Shown here: positions 56,345-64,000 of the stretch, in pieces | Numbering within the stretch: position 1 is the stretch's first letter | Layout: each line of letters begins with the position of its first letter | NCBI RefSeq assembly: GCF_023516505.1 | Contig: NZ_JAMGBB010000001.1 | Span: 1-64,000, forward strand | Source: Sphingomonas brevis | GTDB taxonomy: Bacteria > Pseudomonadota > Alphaproteobacteria > Sphingomonadales > Sphingomonadaceae | DNA length: 64,000 bases | Direction: 5' to 3' | Made by a program: the position numbers and the translations under genes | The notes under the pieces: generated by a model | What the model was told of the DNA's origin: nothing | Databases searched by the model: none | Seen by the model: only the letters and a program-made list of their open reading frames with translations

Positions 56345-56899
56345 ATGGTGCGAGCGGGGATCGCATTGATGGTGCTGGCTTTCGCGACGGCTCCTGCCGC
56401 CGCGGAGACCAATTGGGGCATCCGCGAACTTGGGAAGCCGGTCCAGCCGGCCAAGCCCGTCCAGTGGGGCAAGCTGAAGACGGCCAGTAGTGAACCTTTG
56501 CCCGCGGGCACCTGGGCGATGGAGCAACCTGCCGGCCGCGCGGTCGACATGGGCAGCGTCAGGCAAATCGGCTCGCAATGGGGCCAGGTGACAAGCACTT
56601 ACCGCAGTCCCGAACATAACCGGCGCGTCGGCGGCGTCGCTAACAGTTATCATCTCCGCGGCAGGGCAATTGATATTGCGCGGCGTCCAGGCATCGCTCA
56701 CTGGCAGATCGCGGCGGCCTATCGCACCGCGGGCTATTCCCTCGCGGAGTCGCTCGATGAGGGCGATCACAGCCATTTCGCCTTCGGGCCGCCCAAGCAT
56801 AATCGCGCGCCGCAAGCGCAGATGGTGGCGGTCGCATCTGGCGAGAAGACCGAATGGCGGATCGTCTACGCGCCGCCGTCGTCGGCCGGCGGCAACTAG
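56345..56899 (+). CDS. M15-type peptidase (DD-carboxypeptidase-like), exported
   Basis: The 184-residue protein has a signal peptide (ALMVLAFATAPAAAE). A Peptidase_M15_3 domain follows with VTSTYRSPEHNRRVGG, SYHLRGRAIDIA (His and Asp zinc ligands) and DHSHFAFG (second His). Members cleave D-Ala peptide bonds of peptidoglycan in the periplasm. The catalytic Glu is probably in SLDEGDH. It fits with the nearby SPOR and nagZ cell-wall genes. Confidence 0.87.
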   Translation: MVRAGIALMVLAFATAPAAAETNWGIRELGKPVQPAKPVQWGKLKTASSEPLPAGTWAMEQPAGRAVDMGSVRQIGSQWGQVTSTYRSPEHNRRVGGVANSYHLRGRAIDIARRPGIAHWQIAAAYRTAGYSLAESLDEGDHSHFAFGPPKHNRAPQAQMVAVASGEKTEWRIVYAPPSSAGGN

Positions 56900-56978
56900 G
56901 GCTTTTATTTCCTAAAGTTGGCGAAGTGGCCATGAACCGCTAGAGCGCGCCGGATTCCTATTCGTTCGGTGAGCCAAA

Positions 56979-58712
56979 TTGTCCCTATACGCCCGCTATT
57001 CCGCGCTGCTCGACGGCATTCTCGATGAATTGACCGACGCCGGCCAGCTGCCAGCCGGACTGAACCGCAAGTCGGTGGCGGTCGAGCCGCCGCGCGATCC
57101 GTCGCACGGCGACCTTGCGACTAATGCGGCGATGGTGCTGGCCAAGGGCGCCGGGACCAATCCGCGCGCGTTGGCGGAAGCGATCAAGCCGAAGCTCGAG
57201 GCGTTGCCCAGCGTTACCTCGGTCGAAATTGCCGGACCGGGATTCATCAATCTGCGCCTGGCAGACTCCAGCTGGCGCGATGAACTGGTGACGATCCTGT
57301 CGGAAGGCGACGAATATGGCCTATCGGACGTCGGCAACAATGAGCGGGTCAACGTCGAATATGTGTCGGCCAACCCGACCGGGCCGATGCATATGGGACA
57401 TTGCCGCGGCGCGGTAGTTGGCGACGCGCTGGCCCGGCTGCTCGAGGCGGCGGGATTCCGGGTAACCAAGGAATATTATGTCAACGATGCCGGCTCGCAG
57501 GTCGATACGCTCGCCCGGTCGGCGCACCTCCGCTACCGCGAGGCGCTTGGCGAGGACATTGGCGAGATTCCCGAAGGTCTTTATCCGGGCGACTATCTAA
57601 AGCCGGTCGGGGTTTTGCTGGCGGGCGAATTCGGCGCCAGGTTCGTCGATGCGCCGGAAGCCGAATGGCTCGAGCAGTTCAAGGCCAAGACGGTTGCGGC
57701 GATGATCGAGCTCATCAGGCACGACCTTGGCCTGCTCAACATTCATCACGACATTTTTGCATCGGAAGCCGCGCTCCAGGCGTCGGGCAAAGTCGAACAG
57801 GCGATGGACAATCTCCGCGCCAAGGGGCTGGTCTATGAAGGGCAGCTGGAGCGGCCCAAAAGCCTTGATGAGCATGACGATTGGGAGCCGGTCGAGCTGA
57901 CGCTGTTCAGGTCGAGCCAGTTCGGTGACGACCAGGACCGGCCGATGAAAAAGTCGGACGGATCATGGACCTATTTCGGCGCCGATGCCGCCTATCATTT
58001 GCAGAAGACCGAGAATGCCGACCATCTGGTCAACATCTGGGGCGCCGACCATGCCGGAACCGTCAAGCGGGTCCAGGCAGCGGTCACTGCGCTGACTGAC
58101 GGCCGCGTCGACCTGGACGTCAAGATCATCCAGATGGTCAAGCTGCTCCGGGCCGGCGAGCCGATCAAGATGAGCAAGCGTGCCGGCAATTTCGTTACGC
58201 TGGCCGATGTTGTGCGCGAAGTCGGCAAGGATGTGGTCCGCTTCATGATGCTGACCAAGCGCGCTGACACGCCGCTCGATTTCGACTTCGCCAAGGTGGT
58301 CGAGGCGTCAAAGGACAATCCGGTATTCTACGTCCAATATGCCCATGCCCGGATCTGTTCGCTTAAGCGCAAGGCAGCCGAAGCCGGCGTTTCGCTCGGT
58401 AGCGAGGCAAATTTGTCTCTGCTCGACAGTGAAGAATTGGCACTGGTCAAGCTTGCCGCACAATATCCAAGGACGGTCGAGAGCGCGGCCATGGCCCATG
58501 AGCCTCACCGGATCGCCTTTTATCTCTATGACTTGGCGGCCGCTTTTCATGCGCTGTGGAATCGTGGAAACGACGATCCGGAGCGCCGCTTTCTCCTTGA
58601 AAATAATCCACAAATTTCTCGTAGCCGGCTGGAACTGGCGCAAGGAATTGGGCAGATTATCAGGAACGGCCTGGACCTGATGGGCGTGGAGGCCGCCGAG
58701 GAGATGCGATGA
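56979..58712 (+). CDS. argS: Arginyl-tRNA synthetase
   Basis: This class I synthetase of 577 residues has HMGH (HIGH) in [15 protein letters not shown], and the [10 protein letters not shown] loop. The arginyl N-terminal Add1-like domain precedes them. The start is the TTG at 56979 (GGTGAG six bases upstream; [17 protein letters not shown]). Its stop overlaps the SPOR gene by 4 bases. Confidence 0.97.
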   Translation: MSLYARYSALLDGILDELTDAGQLPAGLNRKSVAVEPPRDPSHGDLATNAAMVLAKGAGTNPRALAEAIKPKLEALPSVTSVEIAGPGFINLRLADSSWRDELVTILSEGDEYGLSDVGNNERVNVEYVSANPTGPMHMGHCRGAVVGDALARLLEAAGFRVTKEYYVNDAGSQVDTLARSAHLRYREALGEDIGEIPEGLYPGDYLKPVGVLLAGEFGARFVDAPEAEWLEQFKAKTVAAMIELIRHDLGLLNIHHDIFASEAALQASGKVEQAMDNLRAKGLVYEGQLERPKSLDEHDDWEPVELTLFRSSQFGDDQDRPMKKSDGSWTYFGADAAYHLQKTENADHLVNIWGADHAGTVKRVQAAVTALTDGRVDLDVKIIQMVKLLRAGEPIKMSKRAGNFVTLADVVREVGKDVVRFMMLTKRADTPLDFDFAKVVEASKDNPVFYVQYAHARICSLKRKAAEAGVSLGSEANLSLLDSEELALVKLAAQYPRTVESAAMAHEPHRIAFYLYDLAAAFHALWNRGNDDPERRFLLENNPQISRSRLELAQGIGQIIRNGLDLMGVEAAEEMR

Positions 58713-59449
58713 TGGCCGATGCGGGGGTGGCACGGGATCCGGGACGACTGCCCTGGCTCGAACCCTACCGCGCGCCGCCACGCAAGACCTCGAACCGCAG
58801 CGCCGGCATGGCCGCGGCAATTGGTGCCATCGGGCTGGTGGCGGTCGTGACCCTGCTGATGCGCGATGTCTCGCTTTTTCCGACGGAGGAGCCAGCGGCG
58901 CCACAAGCCATTGTAGTGCTTCCGGCACCGGTCGAGATGCAGCCGCAAGTGGTCTTGCCGGCACTGTCCGCACCGCAACCGGTGATTGTTCCGGCGGCGC
59001 AGGCACCTGCCCCAGTACGTCGGACCAGGGCCAAGGTGCAGCGGCGGATCAAGGCGGTCCCGACTAGCGCCGCCTATCGCGAGGTTGTCGCCGAGCAAGC
59101 CGGAGAAGCGGCCGAGATCGAGCCCGTGACGTCGGATGCTGCCTCCGCAATCGCCGCGCTGCCGCCGCTGGCTGACCCGCTGCGGCCGACGGTCGACCCG
59201 ACCGCCCAGGTGGTTCGCGGCAAGACCGTGCAACTGGGCGTATACAAGAGTCAGGGGCAGGCGGAAGCCGCGTGGCGAAGCGCCGTTCGCGACTATACCT
59301 ACCTGGTAACCATGCCGAAGAGCATCGAGCCGATCTCGATCCGGTCGAAACGGTTCTACCGCCTGCAGCTCGGCACGCCTTCGAAGAAGCATGCGAAGCA
59401 GCTGTGCAGCAACCTGAAGTCGATCGGCCGTAGCTGCACGGTGGCCTAG
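58709..59449 (+). CDS. Membrane-anchored SPOR-domain protein
   Basis: The 246-residue protein has a cytoplasmic part, one helix ([17 protein letters not shown]), a Pro/Val/Ala-rich periplasmic linker and a C-terminal SPOR domain ([36 protein letters not shown]). Two cysteines lie near the end. A septal role is inferred from the domain. The ATG overlaps the argS stop. Confidence 0.87.
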   Translation: MMADAGVARDPGRLPWLEPYRAPPRKTSNRSAGMAAAIGAIGLVAVVTLLMRDVSLFPTEEPAAPQAIVVLPAPVEMQPQVVLPALSAPQPVIVPAAQAPAPVRRTRAKVQRRIKAVPTSAAYREVVAEQAGEAAEIEPVTSDAASAIAALPPLADPLRPTVDPTAQVVRGKTVQLGVYKSQGQAEAAWRSAVRDYTYLVTMPKSIEPISIRSKRFYRLQLGTPSKKHAKQLCSNLKSIGRSCTVA

Positions 59450-59563
59450 CCTCCTCTCTCCCAAGGGGAATAGAGGATCGGTTGGAAAAATCTTCCCGGC
59501 CCCCTCCCATCTTAGCCGCGCGGCCCCTAGGATGCGCGAAGAGCGAGGGGAGAAGAGGAAAAG

Positions 59564-60241
59564 ATGAGCGACGCGCAGGCATATGACGACCAGTCACTGC
59601 CCTGGCTGGAGGCTGTCGAGAATGAGGACGGTCCACGCGCCATCTCCGCCCGTAAGATGCTGGTCGCTTTGTTGCTGGTGCTGCTGGCCGGAGCGATCGT
59701 TGCCGGTACGATGTTCTGGATCGGCCGGCAAAACCCGGATGTGGGCGGCGCTCCCGAACTGATCCGAGCCGATCCCGGACCCTACAAGGTCAAGCCAAGC
59801 GACCCAGGCGGGCTCGACGTCGCAGGGGACAGCGAGACGGCCTATTCGACCAGCGCCGGAGAGGATCCGGATTCGGCACTCGATACGCGCAAGCTGCCGG
59901 AAGAAATGACGCCGTTGGCCGTCGAGACACCGCAGGCTGCGACGCCGCCCAAGCCGAAGGAACCGCCCAAGCCGGCGGCCAGTGCACCCGCTTCCGCTGC
60001 GGGGCCGTCGGGCCCGAAGATCCAGCTCGGCGCCTACGCCTCGACGGTAAAGGCCGACACCGCATGGAAGCTGCTTTCCGACCGCTTCCCGGAGGTGGCC
60101 GCGCTCAACAAGGCGGTGGAGACAGCGACGGTCGGCGGCAAGTCGGTTTATCGGCTGCGCGCATCGGGGTCGTCCGACCAGACCAAGGCAGCCTGCACCG
60201 CGCTGAAGGCGGCGGGCGAGAGCTGCCTACCGGTGAATTGA
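59564..60241 (+). CDS. Membrane-anchored SPOR-domain protein
   Basis: The 225-residue protein has LPWLEAVENED at the N-terminus and one helix (MLVALLLVLLAGAIVAGTMFWI). A Pro/Lys-rich linker and a C-terminal SPOR domain (IQLGAYASTVKADTAWKLL, YRLRASGSSDQTKAACTAL) follow. The N-terminal LPWLE motif also occurs in the preceding SPOR gene, so the two are paralogs. Its stop overlaps nagZ by one base (TGATG). Confidence 0.87.
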   Translation: MSDAQAYDDQSLPWLEAVENEDGPRAISARKMLVALLLVLLAGAIVAGTMFWIGRQNPDVGGAPELIRADPGPYKVKPSDPGGLDVAGDSETAYSTSAGEDPDSALDTRKLPEEMTPLAVETPQAATPPKPKEPPKPAASAPASAAGPSGPKIQLGAYASTVKADTAWKLLSDRFPEVAALNKAVETATVGGKSVYRLRASGSSDQTKAACTALKAAGESCLPVN

Positions 60242-61248
60242 TGCAGGCGGTCATCTACGGTCTCGCGGGCATGCAATTATTGGCGGAAGAGCGGGATTTT
60301 TTTCGCGATGCCAAGCCAGCGGGCTATATTTTGTTCAAGCGAAATATTGAGTCGCGAGAACAATTGCGCGCCCTGACAAATGAGCTTCGCGACCTTGAAG
60401 GTCATGACGAGGTGCCGATCCTGATCGACCAGGAGGGCGGGCGGGTAGCGCGGATGCGTCCCCCGGAATGGCCGGCCTTCCCGAGCGGCGAAATGTTCGA
60501 CCGCCTCTACCAGCTGGCACCGTCGAGCGCGATCGAGGCTGCACGGGTCAACGCCCGGGCGCTGGGGCTGATGCTGAACGAGGTCGGGGTCAATATCGAC
60601 TGCTTGCCGATGCTCGATGTCCGCCAGCCGGGCGCGACCGACATTGTCGGCGACCGGGCCCTGGGATCGGAACCGATGCAAGTCGCGGCGCTCGGCAGGG
60701 CGATCCTCGACGGGCTGGCGAGTGCAGGCGCATTAGGCGTGATCAAGCATATCCCCGGCCATGGCCGGGCGCTGGTCGACAGCCACCACGAGCTGCCGAT
60801 CGTCGAGGCCAGCGAGGAGGAGCTGGCAATCGACCTCGAGCCGTTCGAACGGCTGCGCGACGCGGCGATGGGGATGACCAGCCATTTGCTTTACACCGCA
60901 TGGGACAAGGAGCACCCGGCGTCACAATCGCCGTTCGTCATCCACGAAATCATCCGCCAGCGGATCGGCTTCGACGGTTTCCTGATGAGCGACGATATCG
61001 GCATGGAAGCGCTTGGCGGCGATCATGGGTCGCGCGCGGCCGCCTGCGTTGCCGCGGGCTGCGATGTGGCGCTGCATTGCGACGGAAAGATGGAGAATAT
61101 GCTGCTGGTTGCCAAGGCGGTCGGCGAGATTTCGCCGGATGGCGCGGCGCGGTTGGCGCGGGCGATGGCGATGCGCTTCACGCCCGACGACGAAATGGAT
61201 TTTGCCGAGGCGCTCGCTAAGCGCGATGCGCTGCTGGCGCTGGTTTAG
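60241..61248 (+). CDS. nagZ: Beta-N-acetylhexosaminidase NagZ
   Basis: NagZ is a cytoplasmic GH3 enzyme that removes GlcNAc from anhydro-muropeptides during cell-wall recycling. The 335-residue product has LIDQEGGRVARM, KHIPGHG, DSHHELP and the catalytic Asp in FLMSDDIGMEAL. The ATG at 60241 overlaps the previous stop. No ampC or ampR is nearby, so the beta-lactamase link is not indicated. Confidence 0.95.
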   Translation: MQAVIYGLAGMQLLAEERDFFRDAKPAGYILFKRNIESREQLRALTNELRDLEGHDEVPILIDQEGGRVARMRPPEWPAFPSGEMFDRLYQLAPSSAIEAARVNARALGLMLNEVGVNIDCLPMLDVRQPGATDIVGDRALGSEPMQVAALGRAILDGLASAGALGVIKHIPGHGRALVDSHHELPIVEASEEELAIDLEPFERLRDAAMGMTSHLLYTAWDKEHPASQSPFVIHEIIRQRIGFDGFLMSDDIGMEALGGDHGSRAAACVAAGCDVALHCDGKMENMLLVAKAVGEISPDGAARLARAMAMRFTPDDEMDFAEALAKRDALLALV

Positions 61249-62363
61249 CCGGCCGATTGCCCAGCGAGATCGCGGCGCCAGACACGAAGCTGGACCCAAA
61301 GCCCGGCAAGCAATACCAGCGGCACGCAATGTGTGGCGACGAGGTTGGGCGCCGAAAACGCCAGCATCGCAACAATTCGTTCGGCCCAGTCCAGCTCGGC
61401 CCAATGGGCGTAGAGAATGATTGCAAATCCGATGCTGACCAACGCCATGTCATAGCCGAAGCTATAGGGGAGGACGAGAAAGGTCGCGGTAGCAACGGGG
61501 AATGCCAGGTCACTTAGGCTTGCAGCCCGGAACTGCCACAAGATCAGCAACGCGGCGATGGCGACGGCCGCTTGCGCCAGCCATTCGAGGCCCGTGTGGC
61601 GGAGCGCGACATAGGCCGAAGGCATGACGTTGAAATAGGCGGCGTCGAACCCCGTCCGCAGGACCAGCGCCTGGGTTTTCAGGCCTTCGTGCAGGAAGGC
61701 GGACCCCAGGCCGAATATCCATTCCGACACCAGCAAAAGGAGGACCGTCACCGCCAGTGCGATGAAGATTTGGCGAAACCGTTTCTTTACCGCCATTGCC
61801 GCCGCCAAGAGGATGCCGAGATGCGGCTTCATCGTGAGGAAGCCAGCGGCGACGCCCGATCCGCGCATAGCGAACAGAAAGAGGGCCGACGTAACGAGCC
61901 CGAATTGGCCATAGGGTATCCTTGCCAGCGAAGGCACGAGGAGCACGAGCCAGGGGCTGAAGGGAACGAAGGGCTTTGACGCGCGGTAGAGTAGAATCGA
62001 CCCTCCGGCGGCCCAGACAAAGAGCGCTATCGGATAAGGCAAGAAGGCCAGCATTGCGCCCAGAAGGAGGGTATGCGGGGGATAGGAGTAATTCTGGAAT
62101 GCCGTCGCGCCGAAGCCGCGAATGGCTTCGCGATAGGCAGCGTTATCGTAAACGTTCAGGCCATCCAGCGCGAGCTTTCCACCAAACCATTGATTGGAAA
62201 AATCCCTTCCCCACAACATTCCGGCCCGCGAGACGAAATGGCCGTCGAGGGCCAAAATGTCGGCGTAACTGAACAGCAGCCAGGGGAGGGCGTTAATGCC
62301 GAACAGCAAGATCCAGACGATTCTTGGGATCCTGCCGGGCCCGACACGCACAAACTCGCTCAA
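61245..62363 (-). CDS. DUF2029/GT87-like polytopic membrane protein
   Basis: The 372-residue protein has about ten membrane helices. An early SNQWFGGKLALDGLNVYDNAAYREA loop and NYSYPPHTLLLGAML match the DUF2029 (GT87, lipid-linked mannosyltransferase-like) family. The TTG start is supported by AAGGGGG six bases upstream. It lies on the opposite strand between nagZ and scpA, with a 4-base stop overlap with nagZ. Confidence 0.83.
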   Translation of the reverse strand: MSEFVRVGPGRIPRIVWILLFGINALPWLLFSYADILALDGHFVSRAGMLWGRDFSNQWFGGKLALDGLNVYDNAAYREAIRGFGATAFQNYSYPPHTLLLGAMLAFLPYPIALFVWAAGGSILLYRASKPFVPFSPWLVLLVPSLARIPYGQFGLVTSALFLFAMRGSGVAAGFLTMKPHLGILLAAAMAVKKRFRQIFIALAVTVLLLLVSEWIFGLGSAFLHEGLKTQALVLRTGFDAAYFNVMPSAYVALRHTGLEWLAQAAVAIAALLILWQFRAASLSDLAFPVATATFLVLPYSFGYDMALVSIGFAIILYAHWAELDWAERIVAMLAFSAPNLVATHCVPLVLLAGLWVQLRVWRRDLAGQSAG

Positions 62364-62481
62364 TGCGCCCCCTTAATTTCATTGACCGCGTCAACTTAAC
62401 GAGCTTCTGGCCTCGCGCAACTCAGCGAAATTCCCGGCCGATGATAGTTGGATTCTCGCCATCTTCGGCTAATCTCCATCC

Positions 62482-63243
62482 ATGGGGGATGAGGAACAAC
62501 TGTTCATTGCGCCGGTACGCGACGACGATGCGCTGAACCTGAGCCTCGACGGCTGGGAGGGGCCGCTCGACCTGCTTTTGAACCTGGCGCGGCAACAGAA
62601 GGTCGATCTCCACCAAATCTCGATCCTGGCGCTAGTCGAGCAATATCTTGCCTATATCGAGGGCGCCCGGACGCTGCGGCTGGAGATTGCCGCCGATTAT
62701 CTCGTGATGGCCGCGTGGCTGGCCTACCTCAAGAGCTGCCTATTGCTGCCGAAGGATCCGACGGTCGATCCGTCGCCGGAAGAATTGGCGCTCAGGCTTC
62801 AGCTCAGGCTGCAGCGGCTGGATGCGATGCGCGATGCCGGTGCCCGGCTGATGGGCCGCGACCGCCTGGGCCGCGACGTGTTTGGCCGCGGCGCGCCAGA
62901 GGGCCTGAAACTGGTGCGCAGGTCGGCATGGCAGGCGACAGCTTTCGACCTTTATGCTGCCTACGGCCGCGTCAAGGCGCGCACCGCGCCGGCAATGCAT
63001 GTCGTCGCCCACCGCGCGGTGATGACGCTTGAGGATGCGATTCAGCGAGTGGCGGCGTTGATCGGCCAGGCGCTCGACTGGACCACGCTGGAGGCGTTCC
63101 TGCCGGCGACGGCCGATCCGCAGTATCGCAAGTCGGCGTTGGCCAGCAGCTTCGTCGCCGCGCTGGAGCTCGCGCGGCAGGGCCGGCTCGAGCTTGAGCA
63201 GGACGGCGCGTTCGCCGAGCTGCTGGTGCGTAGGGCGGCCTAA
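62482..63243 (+). CDS. scpA: Chromosome segregation/condensation protein ScpA
   Basis: ScpA is the kleisin that links SMC heads. The 253-residue product has WEGPLDLLLNLARQQKVDL, QYLAYIEGARTLRLEIAADYLVMAAWLAYLKS, and a C-terminal winged-helix. It is followed immediately by scpB (stop and start adjacent). smc is not in the window. Confidence 0.95.
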   Translation: MGDEEQLFIAPVRDDDALNLSLDGWEGPLDLLLNLARQQKVDLHQISILALVEQYLAYIEGARTLRLEIAADYLVMAAWLAYLKSCLLLPKDPTVDPSPEELALRLQLRLQRLDAMRDAGARLMGRDRLGRDVFGRGAPEGLKLVRRSAWQATAFDLYAAYGRVKARTAPAMHVVAHRAVMTLEDAIQRVAALIGQALDWTTLEAFLPATADPQYRKSALASSFVAALELARQGRLELEQDGAFAELLVRRAA

Positions 63244-63810
63244 ATGGACGAATTCATCCGGGCGGTCGAAGCGGCAGTGTTCGCCAGTGACGAGCCGCTG
63301 ACGGTAGAGGACATTGCCGCCTATGCCGGGGAGGGCGACGTCCCGGCCGCGCTTCGGACCTTGGCCGAGCGCTACGCCGGACATGGGGTCGAGTTGGTCG
63401 AGCGCGGCGAGCGCTGGCATTTTCAGACCGCGCCGGACCTTGCCCATATTCTTCGACGGACGCGGGAGGACTCGCGCCGCCTGTCGCGAGCGGCGACCGA
63501 GACGCTGGCAATCATTGCCTATCATGAGCCGGTCAGCCGCGCGGAGATCGAGGCAATCCGCGGCGTGCAGATCAGCAAGGGCACGCTCGACGTGCTGATG
63601 GAGGCTGGCTGGGTCAAGACGGCAGGGCGGCGCGAGGCACCGGGGCGGCCACTGCTTTACGCGACGACGCCCGATTTCCTGACCCACTTCGGGCTTGGAT
63701 CGCGGCGCGACCTTCCCGGGATCGACGACCTGAAGGCCGCCGGCCTGCTCGACCCCCTCGAAGAAAGCTTGTTTCAGCTTCAGCTAGAAACTGACGGCGA
63801 AGAAGACTAA
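63244..63810 (+). CDS. scpB: Chromosome segregation/condensation protein ScpB
   Basis: ScpB binds ScpA in the SMC complex. The 188-residue product has two winged-helix units, with [15 protein letters not shown] and [24 protein letters not shown], and [23 protein letters not shown]. The ATG directly follows the scpA stop codon. Confidence 0.95.
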   Translation: MDEFIRAVEAAVFASDEPLTVEDIAAYAGEGDVPAALRTLAERYAGHGVELVERGERWHFQTAPDLAHILRRTREDSRRLSRAATETLAIIAYHEPVSRAEIEAIRGVQISKGTLDVLMEAGWVKTAGRREAPGRPLLYATTPDFLTHFGLGSRRDLPGIDDLKAAGLLDPLEESLFQLQLETDGEED

Positions 63811-63845
63811 CTAGGCGTCAAATTTCCCCTTACCGGAGTTCCCTC

Positions 63846-64000
63846 ATGGGCGGTTTCAGCATTTGGCATATCCTGATCTTGGCGGTCCTCGTCCTGCTGC
63901 TTTTCGGTGGCAATCGCTTCTCGGCGATGATGGGCGACGTCGCCAAGGGGCTCAAAAGTTTCAAGCAGGGACTCAGCGACGAAGACAAGCCGGCCGAGCC
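63846..64000 (+). CDS. tatA: Twin-arginine translocase subunit TatA, 3' end missing
   Basis: The visible 51 residues begin [25 protein letters not shown] and continue with an amphipathic helix ([15 protein letters not shown]) and the acidic DEDKPAE tail, as in TatA. GGAG lies upstream of the ATG. The rest lies past the window end; tatB and tatC probably follow. Confidence 0.92.
   Translation, partial: MGGFSIWHILILAVLVLLLFGGNRFSAMMGDVAKGLKSFKQGLSDEDKPAE

Noticed and set aside
58605-58615. DnaA-box-like sequence in argS
   Set aside because: It has one mismatch and lies within coding sequence; no cluster of boxes is nearby.

Overview
The window is a chromosomal segment of a GC-rich alphaproteobacterium, most likely in the Sphingomonadales. 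The reasons are the gene content and order (yfgM-like gene, bamB and der together; a complete dcw cluster with mraZ; scpA-scpB-tatA), FtsZ ending in an alphaproteobacterial-type C-terminal peptide, ATGA/GTGA gene overlaps, a cluster of GANTC (CcrM-type) sites in front of ftsZ, and small Tyr/Gly/Asn-rich secreted proteins. No rRNA, tRNA, CRISPR array, insertion sequence or prophage gene was seen.

Region 1 (1-16.9 kb) is an accessory and signalling region. It starts inside a large RTX/EF-hand secreted protein. Then follow a NarL-type two-component pair, three tandem secreted paralogs, a KaiC-like ATPase coupled to a hybrid histidine kinase, two separate ArsR-AHSA1 modules each with a start-codon palindrome and a second upstream copy, a membrane-anchored TIR protein, guaA, a DUF4118/HisKA_2-type kinase and a small membrane protein.

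Region 2 (16.9-32.6 kb) is mainly housekeeping: panB, a cNMP-binding/thioredoxin-reductase-like fusion, a YfgM-like protein, bamB, der, an Hpt protein, a CPBP protease, a DUF418 membrane protein, bfr and bfd with two matching iron-box-like palindromes, GDPD, purL, a VOC protein, a small lipoprotein and a DUF4350-like protein.

Region 3 (32.6-52.6 kb) is the division and cell-wall cluster mraZ-rsmH-ftsL-ftsI-murE-murF-mraY-murD-ftsW-murG-murC-murB-ddl-ftsQ-ftsA, then an MFS transporter, then ftsZ. Most junctions overlap by 1-16 bases, so the genes are probably translationally coupled. They build lipid II from UDP-MurNAc precursors, flip and polymerise it, and assemble the divisome. ftsZ is set apart by the transporter and by its own 230-base promoter region holding five GANTC sites.

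Region 4 (52.6-64 kb) continues with envelope and chromosome functions: a TPR-SPOR protein, a dGTPase, small membrane or secreted proteins, an M15-type peptidase, argS, two SPOR proteins, nagZ, a GT87-like membrane protein on the other strand, scpA, scpB and the start of tatA. The most interesting signals are the paired ArsR operators, the GANTC cluster before ftsZ, the transporter lodged between ftsA and ftsZ, and the KaiC/hybrid kinase pair.
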